64,000 nt of DNA from Nocardia sp. MH4 (GCF_019266065.1 NZ_LPNR01000094.1:1-64000), one strand, 5' to 3'. Shown: positions 26,791 to 37,610, counted from the stretch's first letter. The notes: a model not told the origin generated them from the letters alone. Made by a program: numbers and translations.

Positions 26791-28014
26791 TCAGGCCAGG
26801 CGCGCTTCCACGGTGGGGCCGGTGTGGAAGCTGCGCGCGATCATCGCCGAGCGCAGTTGCCACAGGCCCGAGCCCTGGGCCGGGTCCAGGCCGGTCAGCT
26901 GGGCGATGCGGCGCAGGCGATAGTCGACGGTGTTGGTGTGGATGTGCAGCAGGCGGGCCGTGCGCCTGCGATTCATATTGTTGGCGATGTGCACCCGCAG
27001 GGTCTCGAAGAGTTCGGGGTGGTCGTCCAGCGGCGCGAGCAGCTCGCCGAGGCGGGCCCGGCCGGGACCGGGACGGGTGAGCTGATACTCCAGGGCCAGG
27101 TCACCGAAGCGATAGAGGCCGGGTTCGCAATCGAGGCGTTCCACCATGTCGAGCAGCTCGTGCGCGCGCTCGGCGGCCGCCGGGATCTCCTCGATGGTCG
27201 CTGGGACCAGCGCGCCGGTGACGTCGACATCGGCCGCGCGCGACAACGTCGCGATCAGGGCGTCGATGGCGGTGGTGTCCATCAGCTCGGCCGGGACAAG
27301 CAGGGTTCCACCGTCCACCGACAGCAGCGACAACACCTGGTCGCCACCGTGGTGCGCCAGCGCCGCCTGCACCCGGCGCAGTGCGCGCCGGGCGACCACG
27401 GCCCGGTCGACCCGCGGGTCGGCGGCCTCGCCGCGGCGCCGGATCGACAGCGCCAGCACCGAATACGCGTCGGCGACGGCGATCCCGCACTCGCGCGCCA
27501 TGGTGACCGTCGACTGGCCCGCCAGCAGTGCCGAGGTGAGCGTGTGCACGGCCGTGTGGTGCTCGCCCGCGACATCGCGGTGCTCACGGATGTAGGCACG
27601 GGTCACGGTGGTGCACAGCTGATCCGAGATCGCGACCGCCCGGCGGAAGCCGTCGAGCAGGCTCGCCCGGTCGTCGTCGGCGCCGGCGTCGAAGACCGCG
27701 TCGAAACTCAGCCGCACACCCTCGTGGAAGGCGTGCAAGATGGCGTCGATCGGCACACCCTCGCGCGCCCAGCCCGCCGCGGCGACCGAGAGCCGGTTCA
27801 GCCGCTCGGTCTCGTCGCGACCGTCGAGCATCCCGCCGACGATCTCCAGGCACAATCGGGTGACCGCGGTGACGTCACCGGAGATCGCGTCGCCGGGCAG
27901 CGTTCGACAGGTGGCCACGGTCTCGACGAAGTGGCTCACCAGCGTGCCCGACAGCGTCCGGACATCGCGCAGCGGCTGCCACATCGGGGCTCCGTCCACG
28001 GGGATCGTCATCAT
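26791..28014 (-). CDS. PucR-family transcriptional regulator
   Basis: A 407-residue regulator. The N-terminal half (about 10-170) is helical, like the RsbRD-type sensor found in actinobacterial PucR proteins; the middle (about 175-300) fits the GGDEF-like fold of this family. The C-terminal HTH is clear: LFETLRVHIANNMNRRRTARLLHIHTNTVDYRLRRI (about 348-383). Two ATGs are possible, 28014 and 28011, with GGAAGGAG upstream at good spacing. It is divergent from a tetR gene. The sensed signal and target genes are unknown; relatives control nitrogen-compound or lipid use. Confidence 0.85.
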   Translation of the reverse strand: MMTIPVDGAPMWQPLRDVRTLSGTLVSHFVETVATCRTLPGDAISGDVTAVTRLCLEIVGGMLDGRDETERLNRLSVAAAGWAREGVPIDAILHAFHEGVRLSFDAVFDAGADDDRASLLDGFRRAVAISDQLCTTVTRAYIREHRDVAGEHHTAVHTLTSALLAGQSTVTMARECGIAVADAYSVLALSIRRRGEAADPRVDRAVVARRALRRVQAALAHHGGDQVLSLLSVDGGTLLVPAELMDTTAIDALIATLSRAADVDVTGALVPATIEEIPAAAERAHELLDMVERLDCEPGLYRFGDLALEYQLTRPGPGRARLGELLAPLDDHPELFETLRVHIANNMNRRRTARLLHIHTNTVDYRLRRIAQLTGLDPAQGSGLWQLRSAMIARSFHTGPTVEARLA

Positions 28015-28125
28015 CGTCGACTCCTTCCACACCGCGTCGGCGGGGCCGGCGGTGGTTCAGCTGCCGTAGTGCCCGGCCCCTGTGATGGCCTACACTCCGG
28101 TTTCTCCGTGATCATGACTCTAGGA

Positions 28126-28139
28126 TGAGCAACTGCTCA
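28126..28139. promoter_or_regulatory. Likely operator of the adjacent TetR protein
   Basis: TGAGCA-AC-TGCTCA is a perfect 6+6 bp palindrome 32 bases before the tetR start, in the divergent gap with the PucR gene. The form is typical for TetR-family autoregulation. Confidence 0.65.
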
Positions 28140-28171
28140 CCTTCTACTCCTCTTTCGACCGAGGTCGCCGA

Positions 28172-28807
28172 ATGCCACCGCACGCCGATAAGCAGCGCAA
28201 ACGCCCCAAGCAGGATCGGGCGAAGGAAACCCGCACCCGCATACTCACCGTGTCCGCTCATCTTTTCGGCACCCGCGGTATCGGCAACACCTCGACCAAC
28301 CGGATCGCCGCCGAGGCGGGCATGAGCATCGGCACCCTGTACCGGTACTTCACCGACCGCGACGAGATCGTCAAGGAGCTCACCGACAGCCTGTTCCTGC
28401 AGGTCGAGGACCGTTACGCGCGGTTGCTCACCGTCTCCGCCGACAAGCCGCCGCGCGACGCCGTCGCCGAGGTCATCCGGATCGCCGTCGAGATCCTTGT
28501 CGCCAACGGCCCCCTGGTGCGGGCCTTGGTGGCCGATCTGCACTTCTACGGCAGCGGCATCCCGGAATTCGAGCCCCGGCTGCGGATGATCATGAAGCTC
28601 TACCTGATCCACCTGCTCGGCCCGACCAAGGACATCGATGTCGACACGATGGCCTTCGTCGTCCTCAACGCCGGTTTCGCCACCGCGCTGCGCTCGGTCG
28701 AGATGGAGGACGACGGCCTCGATCGCGAGGTCGTCATCGACCACACCGCCGACATGATCGGCGCCTGGATCGCCTCGCTCACCGAGCCGGAGCCGGAGCC
28801 GGTCTAA
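28172..28807 (+). CDS. TetR-family transcriptional regulator
   Basis: A 211-residue TetR protein. The HTH lies at about residues 20-67: ETRTRILTVSAHLFGTRGIG, NTSTNRIAAEAGMSIGTLYRYF. Residues 70-200 are the helical ligand and dimer domain; the tail is Pro/Glu-rich. The ATG follows GAGG with six-base spacing. A perfect palindrome, TGAGCAACTGCTCA, sits upstream, so autoregulation is likely, and the divergent PucR gene may share control. There is no enzyme or pump on the same strand, so the target pathway is unclear. Confidence 0.88.
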   Translation: MPPHADKQRKRPKQDRAKETRTRILTVSAHLFGTRGIGNTSTNRIAAEAGMSIGTLYRYFTDRDEIVKELTDSLFLQVEDRYARLLTVSADKPPRDAVAEVIRIAVEILVANGPLVRALVADLHFYGSGIPEFEPRLRMIMKLYLIHLLGPTKDIDVDTMAFVVLNAGFATALRSVEMEDDGLDREVVIDHTADMIGAWIASLTEPEPEPV

Positions 28808-28819
28808 GCCCACCCACCG

Positions 28820-28855
28820 CGAAGGGCCCGGATCCCTGCGGATCCGGGCCCTTCG
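28820..28855. terminator. Bidirectional terminator between tetR and DUF4189 gene
   Basis: CGAAGGGCCCGGATCC (28820-28835) pairs perfectly with 28840-28855 around CTGC, a 16-bp stem between convergent genes. Confidence 0.85.
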
Positions 28856-28867
28856 GTGATGCGGTGA

Positions 28868-29296
28868 TCAGCGCGCGTTGGCCGTGCAGATCGTCTTGAC
28901 GACGTGAGCCCCGCTCAGCGCGGCCGAACCCGTGTTCGCCAGCAGCGCCCGCGGTTCCAGCTCGCCCAGGGTGGCGTAGGCCGCGGTCTCCGCCTCACGG
29001 CTGGTGGCACCCGTGCCGACCCCGATCGCGCCGCCGTCGCCCTCGACGATGACACCGCAACCGTTGGCCCAGGAGGCCCAGATGTGGCAGTCGGCGAAAT
29101 CGCAAGCGGCGAGCGCTTCGTCGGCGGCGGCCTCGGCGCTCGGCTTGTTCACGCTGTAGGCGAAGGCCCACTCCGCGTCGCTGAACGAGATCGCCGCGTG
29201 CAGGGTCTCCGCGTTCGCCGCACCGGCGCCGAAGACCGAACCCGCCGCAAGGCCGAGCGCCGCCACGGCGAGACCGGCCTTACCCAAGAAACTCAT
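28868..29296 (-). CDS. Secreted DUF4189-domain protein (second copy)
   Basis: A 142-residue exported protein. The signal peptide spans about 1-29 (AGLAVAALGLAAGSVFGAG, cleavage after ANA). The mature domain resembles the copy at 25573-26073: SAEAAADEALAACDFADCHIW, then WASWANGCGVIVEG, with four Cys residues and a late Cys near the end. AGGAG precedes the ATG. The low similarity between the two copies suggests old divergence rather than recent duplication. The function is not known. Confidence 0.8.
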   Translation of the reverse strand: MSFLGKAGLAVAALGLAAGSVFGAGAANAETLHAAISFSDAEWAFAYSVNKPSAEAAADEALAACDFADCHIWASWANGCGVIVEGDGGAIGVGTGATSREAETAAYATLGELEPRALLANTGSAALSGAHVVKTICTANAR

Positions 29297-29423
29297 CGAA
29301 CAATTCTCCTCTGGAAACTGCCCCGGAAATCCGGAGCCCCCAGATCATCGCCGAACACCGGCGTACATCCAATACCATTGAGCAAAATCACAGCGCGACA
29401 AACGAAGACATCACCGCGCGAAC

Positions 29424-29798
29424 TCACCAGGGCCCGACGACGAATTCCAGCAGCGCCAGTCCGAGCGCACCCAGAAACGCCGCGCACACGCCGGCCGCGC
29501 CCGCTCGCAGATATGTCCGCCGGGTCGGCGCCGGATTCCCCCATGTCATCAGCAGCGCACCCAGCGCGCCCGCCGCCGCGAGCACCACAGCGCCGCCGAG
29601 TACCAGGTAGAAGAGGCTGCCGACCGCCGCGGTCAGGGCGCCACCGATTCCACGGGTATAGCCGACGAGCGGCACGGGGAATCGATAGACAGCAGCGGTC
29701 GTCGCGGCCGCCACCGGCGCGAGAACTACCGCGGCGACGCCGCCGACGAGCGCGTGTCGACCGCGTTCGGCGACAATGCTCCTGCTCGACTCGGCCAT
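29424..29798 (-). CDS. Small integral membrane protein of unknown function
   Basis: A 124-residue hydrophobic protein I do not recognise. Four membrane segments can be seen: about 15-35 (HALVGGVAAVVLAPVAAATT), 49-66, 69-90 (YLVLGGAVVLAAAGALGALL) and 100-121 (AGAAGVCAAFLGALGLALLE). A GGAGG stands only one base before the ATG, so the true start may differ slightly. It stands alone, 127 bp upstream of the second DUF4189 gene on the same strand. Confidence 0.6.
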   Translation of the reverse strand: MAESSRSIVAERGRHALVGGVAAVVLAPVAAATTAAVYRFPVPLVGYTRGIGGALTAAVGSLFYLVLGGAVVLAAAGALGALLMTWGNPAPTRRTYLRAGAAGVCAAFLGALGLALLEFVVGPW

Positions 29799-29880
29799 TC
29801 CTCCATAATGCTCGCCCCGCCCTCGACCGCAACCACATATCGGCCCACAGCGGCGATTTCGACGGTGGCGCAGAGACCGA

Positions 29881-29915
29881 AAAAGGTCCGGATTCCCAAG
29901 GAATCCGGACCTTTT
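29881..29915. terminator. Terminator of the suf operon
   Basis: AAAAGGTCCGGATTCC (29881-29896) pairs perfectly with 29900-29915 around CAA. Read on the minus strand the stem ends in five T residues, 11 bases after the sufT stop; it works in both directions. Confidence 0.92.
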
Positions 29916-29926
29916 CGCGATGTTCG

Positions 29927-30310
29927 CTAGACCGTGAAGCCGAGAGCGCGCAGCTGTTCGCGGCCGTCCTCGGTGATCTTGTCCGGGCCCCACGGGGGCA
30001 TCCAGACCCAGTTGATCTTCAGGTCCTCGACCAGGCCGCTGCGCACCAGGGCGTTGCGGGACTGGTCCTCGATGACGTCGGTCAGCGGACAGGCCGCCGA
30101 GGTCAGCGTCATGTCGAGGGTGGCGACATTGTCGTCGTCGACGGACATGCCGTAGACCAGGCCGAGGTCGACGACATTGATGCCGAGCTCGGGGTCGACG
30201 ACATCGCGCATGGCCTCCTCGAGATTCTCGAGGTGCTCGGCCTGTTCGGGCGTCAGCTCCACCTCGGGAGCGGCGGCCTCGGTGGCTTCGACAGCCGGTG
30301 TCTCACTCAT
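29927..30310 (-). CDS. sufT: Fe-S assembly factor SufT (MIP18/DUF59 family)
   Basis: A 127-residue DUF59 protein that helps Fe-S cluster maturation or transfer. The core starts near residue 37 (EAMRDVVDPELGINVVDLGL) and includes the conserved Cys in TLTSAACPLTDVIEDQ. The C-terminus has WVWMPPWGPDKITEDGREQL, typical of the family. The first 30 residues are an acidic, Ala/Glu-rich extension. The ATG overlaps the sufU stop (TGATG). It is the last gene of the suf operon, as in M. tuberculosis (Rv1466), with a strong terminator after it. Confidence 0.93.
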   Translation of the reverse strand: MSETPAVEATEAAAPEVELTPEQAEHLENLEEAMRDVVDPELGINVVDLGLVYGMSVDDDNVATLDMTLTSAACPLTDVIEDQSRNALVRSGLVEDLKINWVWMPPWGPDKITEDGREQLRALGFTV

Positions 30311-30786
30311 CACGCTTCCCCATTTCCCATGGCAGGCTTCACTTCTTCGGCCGAGACGATCCGCACGACGGCGTCCTTGAACGCCATCCACCCCAGCAGC
30401 GCGCACTTCACGCGCGCGGGGTACTTGGCGACGCCGGCCAGGGCGATACCGTCGCCGATCACGTCCTCGTCACCGTCGACGGTGCCGCGGCTGGAGATCA
30501 TCTCGCTGTAGGAGTCGACCACCTTCAGCGCCTGCTGCACCGGCAGCCCGATCACCTGATCGGTGAGGATCGAGGTGGCGGCCTGGCTGATCGAGCAGCC
30601 CTGCCCGTCGTAGGAGACGTCGGCGACCTCGCCCGCGTCGTCGATGTGCACGCGCAGGGTCACCTCGTCACCGCAGGTCGGGTTCACGTGGTGCACTTCG
30701 GCACCGAACGGTTCCCGCAGCCCGCGGTGGTGGGGATGTTTGTAATGGTCCAGGATCACTTCCTGGTACATCTGCTCCATGCGCAT
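30310..30786 (-). CDS. sufU: Sulfur-relay scaffold SufU
   Basis: A 158-residue IscU-like, zinc-binding protein that takes persulfide sulfur from SufS and passes it to SufBCD. Ligands are visible: Cys in NPTCGDEVTL, Cys in GQGCSISQAATSIL and Cys in ARVKCALLGWMAF. The SufU-specific insert between the second and third Cys is present. There are two possible starts (30786 and 30780). It lies 26 bases after sufS and overlaps sufT. Confidence 0.94.
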   Translation of the reverse strand: MRMEQMYQEVILDHYKHPHHRGLREPFGAEVHHVNPTCGDEVTLRVHIDDAGEVADVSYDGQGCSISQAATSILTDQVIGLPVQQALKVVDSYSEMISSRGTVDGDEDVIGDGIALAGVAKYPARVKCALLGWMAFKDAVVRIVSAEEVKPAMGNGEA

Positions 30787-30812
30787 GACTTATGCAACTC
30801 CACAGTGTCTGA

Positions 30813-32863
<2,051 letters not shown>

Positions 32864-32899
32864 CGAATTCGAATTCCTTCGTGGGGAGTATGAGGGGTG

Positions 32900-34078
32900 T
32901 CAGATGCCGACAGTGGCGAGCTCGGCCTCGATGGCCGCCTCCAGCCGCTCCCGGACCTCGGGGACCGTGATCTTCTGGATGATCTCGTGGAAGAAGCCAC
33001 GCACCACCAGACGGCGGGCGACGTCTTCGGGAATGCCGCGCGAGCGCAGGTAGAACAGCTGCTCGTCGTCGAAACGGCCGGTGGCACTGGCGTGTCCGGC
33101 ACCGGCGATCTCGCCGGTCTCGATCTCCAGGTTCGGCACCGAGTCGGCGCGCGCGCCGTCGGTGAGCACCAGGTTGCGGTTGGCCTCGTAGGTGTCGGTG
33201 CCCTCGGCGGCCGCGCGGATGAGCACGTCGCCGACCCACACGGTGCGGGCATCGCCCTTGGGGGACTTCGGATCGCCCTGCAGCGCACCCTTGTACAGCA
33301 CGTTGGACTTGCAGTTGGGCTCGGCGTGGTCGACCAGCAGGCGCTGCTCGAAATGCTGGCCCGCGTCGGCGAAGTACAGGCCGAACAGCTCGGCCTCGCC
33401 GCCGGGACCGGCGTAGCGCACGGTGCCGGTGAGACGCACCAGGTCGCCACCGAGGGTGGCGGCGAAGTGGCGCACGGTGGCGTCGCGGCCCAGCTTCAGA
33501 TGATGGGCGGTGGCGTGCACGGCGTCCTCGGCCCACTCCTGGACAGCGACGACGGTCAGCTTGGCGCTGTCGCCCAGCACGAATTCGACGTTCTCGGCGT
33601 AGGTTCCGCTGCCGCGCTGGTCGAGGACCACCGTGGCGACGGCGAAGTTGTCCAGGCGCACCTGCAGGTGGCCGTAGGCGGTCTTGCCCTCGCCGGGACC
33701 GGTGACGGTCACGGTGATCGGGTCGGAGACCTCGGTCTCCTGGCCGACGGTGATCACGGTCGCCGACTCGAAGCCCGAGTAGGCCTGGGCGGCGACGCGA
33801 TCGGCGGGGGTACCGGCCTGGCCGAGGCGGACGTCGGTGCGGTCCACCGTCTCCACGGTGACACCGGCGACCTCGCTCACCTCGACGGTGGCCCGACCGT
33901 CGCGCACCGCGGTGCCGTCGTGCAGGCCGCGCAGCCGGCGCAGCGGGGTGAACCGCCACGCCTCGTCACGGCCCGACGGCACCTCGAACTGGTCGACGTC
34001 GAACGAGGTGAAGACCTCGCCCTTGTTGACCGCGGCACCGGCGCCCGGATTCTGAATCGGCGTCTCGAGCGACGACAT
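32900..34078 (-). CDS. sufD: Fe-S scaffold protein SufD
   Basis: A 392-residue beta-helix protein that pairs with SufB. The right-handed helix core (about 120-330) is followed by a helical C-terminus with the SufC-binding part: LFYLRSRGIPEDVARRLVVR and GFFHEIIQKI. A His near HATAHHLKLGRD may join cluster binding at the SufB interface. The ATG overlaps the sufB stop by one base (TGATG), so translation is coupled. Confidence 0.95.
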   Translation of the reverse strand: MSSLETPIQNPGAGAAVNKGEVFTSFDVDQFEVPSGRDEAWRFTPLRRLRGLHDGTAVRDGRATVEVSEVAGVTVETVDRTDVRLGQAGTPADRVAAQAYSGFESATVITVGQETEVSDPITVTVTGPGEGKTAYGHLQVRLDNFAVATVVLDQRGSGTYAENVEFVLGDSAKLTVVAVQEWAEDAVHATAHHLKLGRDATVRHFAATLGGDLVRLTGTVRYAGPGGEAELFGLYFADAGQHFEQRLLVDHAEPNCKSNVLYKGALQGDPKSPKGDARTVWVGDVLIRAAAEGTDTYEANRNLVLTDGARADSVPNLEIETGEIAGAGHASATGRFDDEQLFYLRSRGIPEDVARRLVVRGFFHEIIQKITVPEVRERLEAAIEAELATVGI

Positions 34079-35514
34079 CAGCCAACGGCCCCTTCCATCT
34101 GCAGCTCGATGAGCCGGTTCAGTTCCAACGCGTATTCCATCGGCAGTTCCTTGGCGATGGGCTCGACGAAGCCGCGCACCACCATCGCCATCGCCTCGTC
34201 CTCGGTCAGACCGCGGCTCATCAGGTAGAACAGCTGATCCTCGGAGACCTTGGAGACGGTCGCCTCGTGGCCCATGGTCACGTCGTCCTCGCGGATGTCG
34301 ACGTAGGGGTAGGTGTCGGAGCGGCTGATCGTGTCGACCAGCAACGCGTCACACTTCACGGTCGACTTCGAGCCGTGGGCGCCCTTGTTGATCTGGACCA
34401 GACCGCGGTACGACGCGCGACCGCCGCCACGCGCCACCGACTTCGACACGATGGTCGAGGAGGTGTGCGGGGCCAGGTGCAGCATCTTGGCACCGGTGTC
34501 CTGGTGCTGGCCGACGCCGGCGAACGCGACCGAGAGCACCTCGCCGTGGGCGTGCTCGCCGGTCATCCAGACCGCCGGGTACTTCATGGTGACCTTGGAG
34601 CCGATGTTGCCGTCGACCCACTCCATGGTGGCGCCCGCCTCGGCCTTGGCCCGCTTGGTGACCAGGTTGTAGACGTTGTTCGACCAGTTCTGGATGGTCG
34701 TGTAGCGGCAGCGGCCGCCCTTCTTCACGATGATCTCGACGACCGCGGAGTGCAGCGAGTCGGACTTGTAGATCGGGGCTGTACAACCCTCGACGTAGTG
34801 GACGTAGGCGTCCTCGTCGACGATGATCAGCGTCCGCTCGAACTGGCCCATGTTCTCGGTGTTGATCCGGAAGTAGGCCTGCAGCGGGATGTCGACGTGC
34901 ACGCCCGGCGGCACGTAGATGAACGAGCCACCCGACCAGACGGCGGTGTTGAGCGCGGAGAACTTGTTGTCACCGGCGGGGATCACCGAGCCGAAGTACT
35001 CCTGGAAGATCTCCGGGTGCTCCTTGAGCGCGGTGTCGGTGTCGAGGAAGATGACGCCCTGCTTCTCCAGGTCCTCGCGGATGGAGTGGTAGACGACCTC
35101 GGACTCGTACTGCGCCGCGACACCGGAGACCAGCCGCTGCTTCTCCGCCTCGGGGATGCCCAGCTTGTCGTAGGTGTTCTTGATGTCCTCGGGCAGGTCT
35201 TCCCAGCTCTCGGCCTGCTTCTCCGACGAGCGCACGAAGTACTTGATGTTGTCGAAGTCGATGCCGTCGAGGTTGGAACCCCAGTTCGGCATGGGCTTGC
35301 GATCGAAGATGCGCAGGGCCTTGAGGCGGATGTCGAGCATCCACTCCGGCTCGCTCTTCTTGGCCGAGATGTCGCGAACGACAGCCTCCGACAGGCCGCG
35401 TTGCGCGCTGGCACCGGCCACATCCGAATCGGCCCAGCCGTAACCGTAGTTGCCCAGCGAGGCGATGGTCTCGTCCTGGGTCAGCGGTTGCACCTGGTCG
35501 GTGGTCGTCGTCAT
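34078..35514 (-). CDS. sufB: Fe-S scaffold protein SufB (intein-free)
   Basis: A 478-residue scaffold on which clusters form. Family segments include [53 protein letters not shown] (with a conserved Cys) and the C-terminal [20 protein letters not shown] that binds SufC. The ATG at 35514 has GGAAGGAG upstream and overlaps the sufR stop by four bases. The M. tuberculosis SufB carries an intein; here the reading frame is uninterrupted and of normal length, so no intein is present. Confidence 0.97.
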   Translation of the reverse strand: MTTTTDQVQPLTQDETIASLGNYGYGWADSDVAGASAQRGLSEAVVRDISAKKSEPEWMLDIRLKALRIFDRKPMPNWGSNLDGIDFDNIKYFVRSSEKQAESWEDLPEDIKNTYDKLGIPEAEKQRLVSGVAAQYESEVVYHSIREDLEKQGVIFLDTDTALKEHPEIFQEYFGSVIPAGDNKFSALNTAVWSGGSFIYVPPGVHVDIPLQAYFRINTENMGQFERTLIIVDEDAYVHYVEGCTAPIYKSDSLHSAVVEIIVKKGGRCRYTTIQNWSNNVYNLVTKRAKAEAGATMEWVDGNIGSKVTMKYPAVWMTGEHAHGEVLSVAFAGVGQHQDTGAKMLHLAPHTSSTIVSKSVARGGGRASYRGLVQINKGAHGSKSTVKCDALLVDTISRSDTYPYVDIREDDVTMGHEATVSKVSEDQLFYLMSRGLTEDEAMAMVVRGFVEPIAKELPMEYALELNRLIELQMEGAVG

Positions 35515-36314
35515 TCGGCACTCCTTCCGGAGTCGTTCGTTCGTCCCGCCGCGGGCTGTGCGGCGGATGGGGTGGAAGCTGTTTTCGGGAGCGCGACCAG
35601 CGGTACGTGGGTGGTGCAGGCGCAATCGCCGTTGGCGATGGTCGCAAGTCGCTGGACGTGGGTGCCGAGCAGGTCCCGGAAAGCGTCCAGTTCGGCGTCG
35701 CACAACTGCGGGAACTCCTCGGCCACGTGGGCCACGGGGCAGTGGTGCTGGCAGATCTGCACACCGGCGCCGACCTGGCGGGTGGTGGCGGCGAAGCCGG
35801 CCTCGGCGAACGCTTCCGCGATCTCCTCGACCTTGGCCTCGATGACGGGGGCCGTGTGCTCGGCGGCCGGCTCGATGCCGTCGACGATGGTGCGGACCCG
35901 CTTGCGCGCGAACTCGGCGATGGCCGCCTCGCCGCCGATCTCACCGAGCTGGCGGATCGCCGCGCCGGCCAGATCGTCGTAGGCGTGGCCGAGATTGCCC
36001 CGGCCCGCCGCGGTCAGCTGGTACTGCTTGGCCGGGCGGCCGCGGCCCTTCTGCTGCCACGGCGCCGACCGGCTCGCCCGTGCCTGTCCGGCGTCGATGA
36101 GCGCGTCGAGATGCCTGCGCACGCCCGCGGGCGCGAGCCCGAGCGCGGCGCCGATCGCGGTCGCGGTGATCGGGCCGTCTTCGAGCAGCAACTGGACGAT
36201 GGCCGCCCTGGTGTGCCCTTCCTGCGCGGTCGCCGCTGGACCGGCGGACGACCGGGCGCCGGTCGTCTTACGACCGGTCCCGTCCACGTCTGTCCGCAAA
36301 CCCACGGTTTTCAC
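35511..36314 (-). CDS. sufR: Fe-S-sensing repressor SufR
   Basis: A 267-residue DeoR/ArsR-like winged-helix regulator of the suf operon that binds a 4Fe-4S cluster. The HTH runs from about residue 36 ([20 protein letters not shown], then [19 protein letters not shown]). The cluster ligands are likely in [20 protein letters not shown] and GDCACTTH near residues 190-240. The GTG at 36314 is the longest option and lies inside a SufR-type operator, so a start at 36305 or 36287 is possible. Its stop overlaps the sufB start, so repressor and scaffold are coupled. The equivalent is Rv1460. Confidence 0.93.
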   Translation of the reverse strand: MKTVGLRTDVDGTGRKTTGARSSAGPAATAQEGHTRAAIVQLLLEDGPITATAIGAALGLAPAGVRRHLDALIDAGQARASRSAPWQQKGRGRPAKQYQLTAAGRGNLGHAYDDLAGAAIRQLGEIGGEAAIAEFARKRVRTIVDGIEPAAEHTAPVIEAKVEEIAEAFAEAGFAATTRQVGAGVQICQHHCPVAHVAEEFPQLCDAELDAFRDLLGTHVQRLATIANGDCACTTHVPLVALPKTASTPSAAQPAAGRTNDSGRSAE

Positions 36315-36325
36315 AACACCAGTGT
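36311..36325 (-). promoter_or_regulatory. SufR operator
   Basis: On the minus strand the sequence is ACACT-GGTGT-TGTGA, exactly the ACACT-N5-TGTGA inverted repeat I recall for the M. tuberculosis SufR site. It overlaps the first possible sufR start codon, placing autorepression directly at the operon start. An A/T-rich promoter-like stretch (about 36337-36366) lies just upstream. Confidence 0.75.
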
Positions 36326-36530
36326 GGCGGAATTGCTTCCCTAAATCTAATAAGGGTCACCTGACAAAGGGTGCCCTGACCTGCGATGAAGATCGTCCGA
36401 CACCGCAACCGCCGGGTAAAACCGCTGGTGCGGACCACGCGCACGCGCCGGACCGCGCCACCGGGGTGACCCATCGCACACGACCGACGACCGTTCCGAT
36501 GCCCGCCGAATTACGCAATACCGGTGTCGC

Positions 36531-36578
36531 GCCCCGGCGCCCTGTCGCGCCGCGGTCGGCCCGACAGGGCGCCGGGGC
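36531..36578. other. 17-bp-stem hairpin just upstream of the rhomboid gene
   Basis: GCCCCGGCGCCCTGTCG (36531-36547) pairs perfectly with 36562-36578 around a 14-base loop. It lies 18 bases before the GTG at 36596, in the gap between divergent operons. There is no T-run. It could hinder translation, end antisense transcription from sufR's side, or be a dispersed palindrome. Confidence 0.75.
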
Positions 36579-36595
36579 CGTGGCACGATGACGAG

Positions 36596-37528
36596 GTGTC
36601 CAACCCGCCCGCACCGACGTGTGTCCGCCATCCCGACCGCCCCACCGGCCTCGCGTGCACCCGGTGCGGCAGGCCCGCCTGCCCCGAGTGCCTGCAGCCC
36701 GCCGCCGTCGGTCAGCACTGCGTGGACTGCGTACGCCAGGGACAACGCGACGTGCGCCAGGTGCGCACCGTCGGCGGCGGCCCGGCCGGGGCCGCCGCGG
36801 TCCCGTATGTCACCTACGGGCTGATCGCGGTCAACGTCCTCGTCTACCTCGTGACCGCCGCCCAGGCGGGCAGCCCGATGGACAACTATCGCGGCTCGGC
36901 GCTGTTCCGGGAGTTCGTGCTGGTCCCGCTGCTGGTGGCCGACGGCGAATGGTGGCGTCTGCTCGGCTCGGGCTTCCTGCACTACGGCGCGATCCACCTG
37001 CTGGTCAACATGTTCGCGCTCTATGTCGTCGGCCGTGACCTCGAGCGGGTGCTCGGCCGGGTGCGGTTCGGCTGTGTCTACCTGATCTCCCTGCTCGGCG
37101 GTTCCGCCGCGGTGATGGCCCTGTCCGACACGGTCGTCGCGACCGCGGGCGCCTCGGGTGCGGTGTACGGCCTGTTCGGCGCGGTCACCGTGACGCTGAT
37201 CCGGCTGCGCCAGAGCCCGACGCCGATGCTGGTCGTGATCGGTGTCAACGTGCTGATCAGCTTCTCACTGCCCGGCATCTCGCTGTGGGGTCACCTCGGC
37301 GGACTGGCCGCGGGCACGCTGGCCGCGCTGGGCATCCTGTTCGTGCCCGAATGGCTGTCGGCGCGCTCGCCCGAGGCCGCGCGGCGGATCGGGTGGGCGT
37401 CGCTCGGTGCGGTGGCGGTGGCGTGTGTGGCCGTCATCGTGGCGGCCACGCTGACGGTGCGCAGCGACATCCCGGCCGTGCCCATCCAGGTGTCGGCCCC
37501 CGGCACCCAGGCGCCGGCGCCGCGCTAG
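36596..37528 (+). CDS. Rhomboid intramembrane serine protease with N-terminal zinc motif
   Basis: A 310-residue rhomboid. Residues 8-46 hold a B-box-like zinc motif: CVRHPDRPTGLACTRCGRPACPEC and CVDC. Then come six or seven membrane helices. The catalytic Ser is in GASGAVYGLFG (about residue 182) and the His in WGHLGGLAAGTLA (about 230). The HxxxN support is seen at HLLVNMFALYVVG (about 138). The GTG at 36596 opens directly into the zinc motif. Rhomboids cut membrane proteins within the bilayer; the substrates are unknown. A strong hairpin lies just upstream. Confidence 0.93.
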   Translation: MSNPPAPTCVRHPDRPTGLACTRCGRPACPECLQPAAVGQHCVDCVRQGQRDVRQVRTVGGGPAGAAAVPYVTYGLIAVNVLVYLVTAAQAGSPMDNYRGSALFREFVLVPLLVADGEWWRLLGSGFLHYGAIHLLVNMFALYVVGRDLERVLGRVRFGCVYLISLLGGSAAVMALSDTVVATAGASGAVYGLFGAVTVTLIRLRQSPTPMLVVIGVNVLISFSLPGISLWGHLGGLAAGTLAALGILFVPEWLSARSPEAARRIGWASLGAVAVACVAVIVAATLTVRSDIPAVPIQVSAPGTQAPAPR

Positions 37529-37610
37529 CCGCCCCGATCCGCGCTGGTCGCCGACGCGGCCCCGACCGGAGCGCCACCGGTCGCGGCGCGTCACACTAGG
37601 CTCGCTCACC

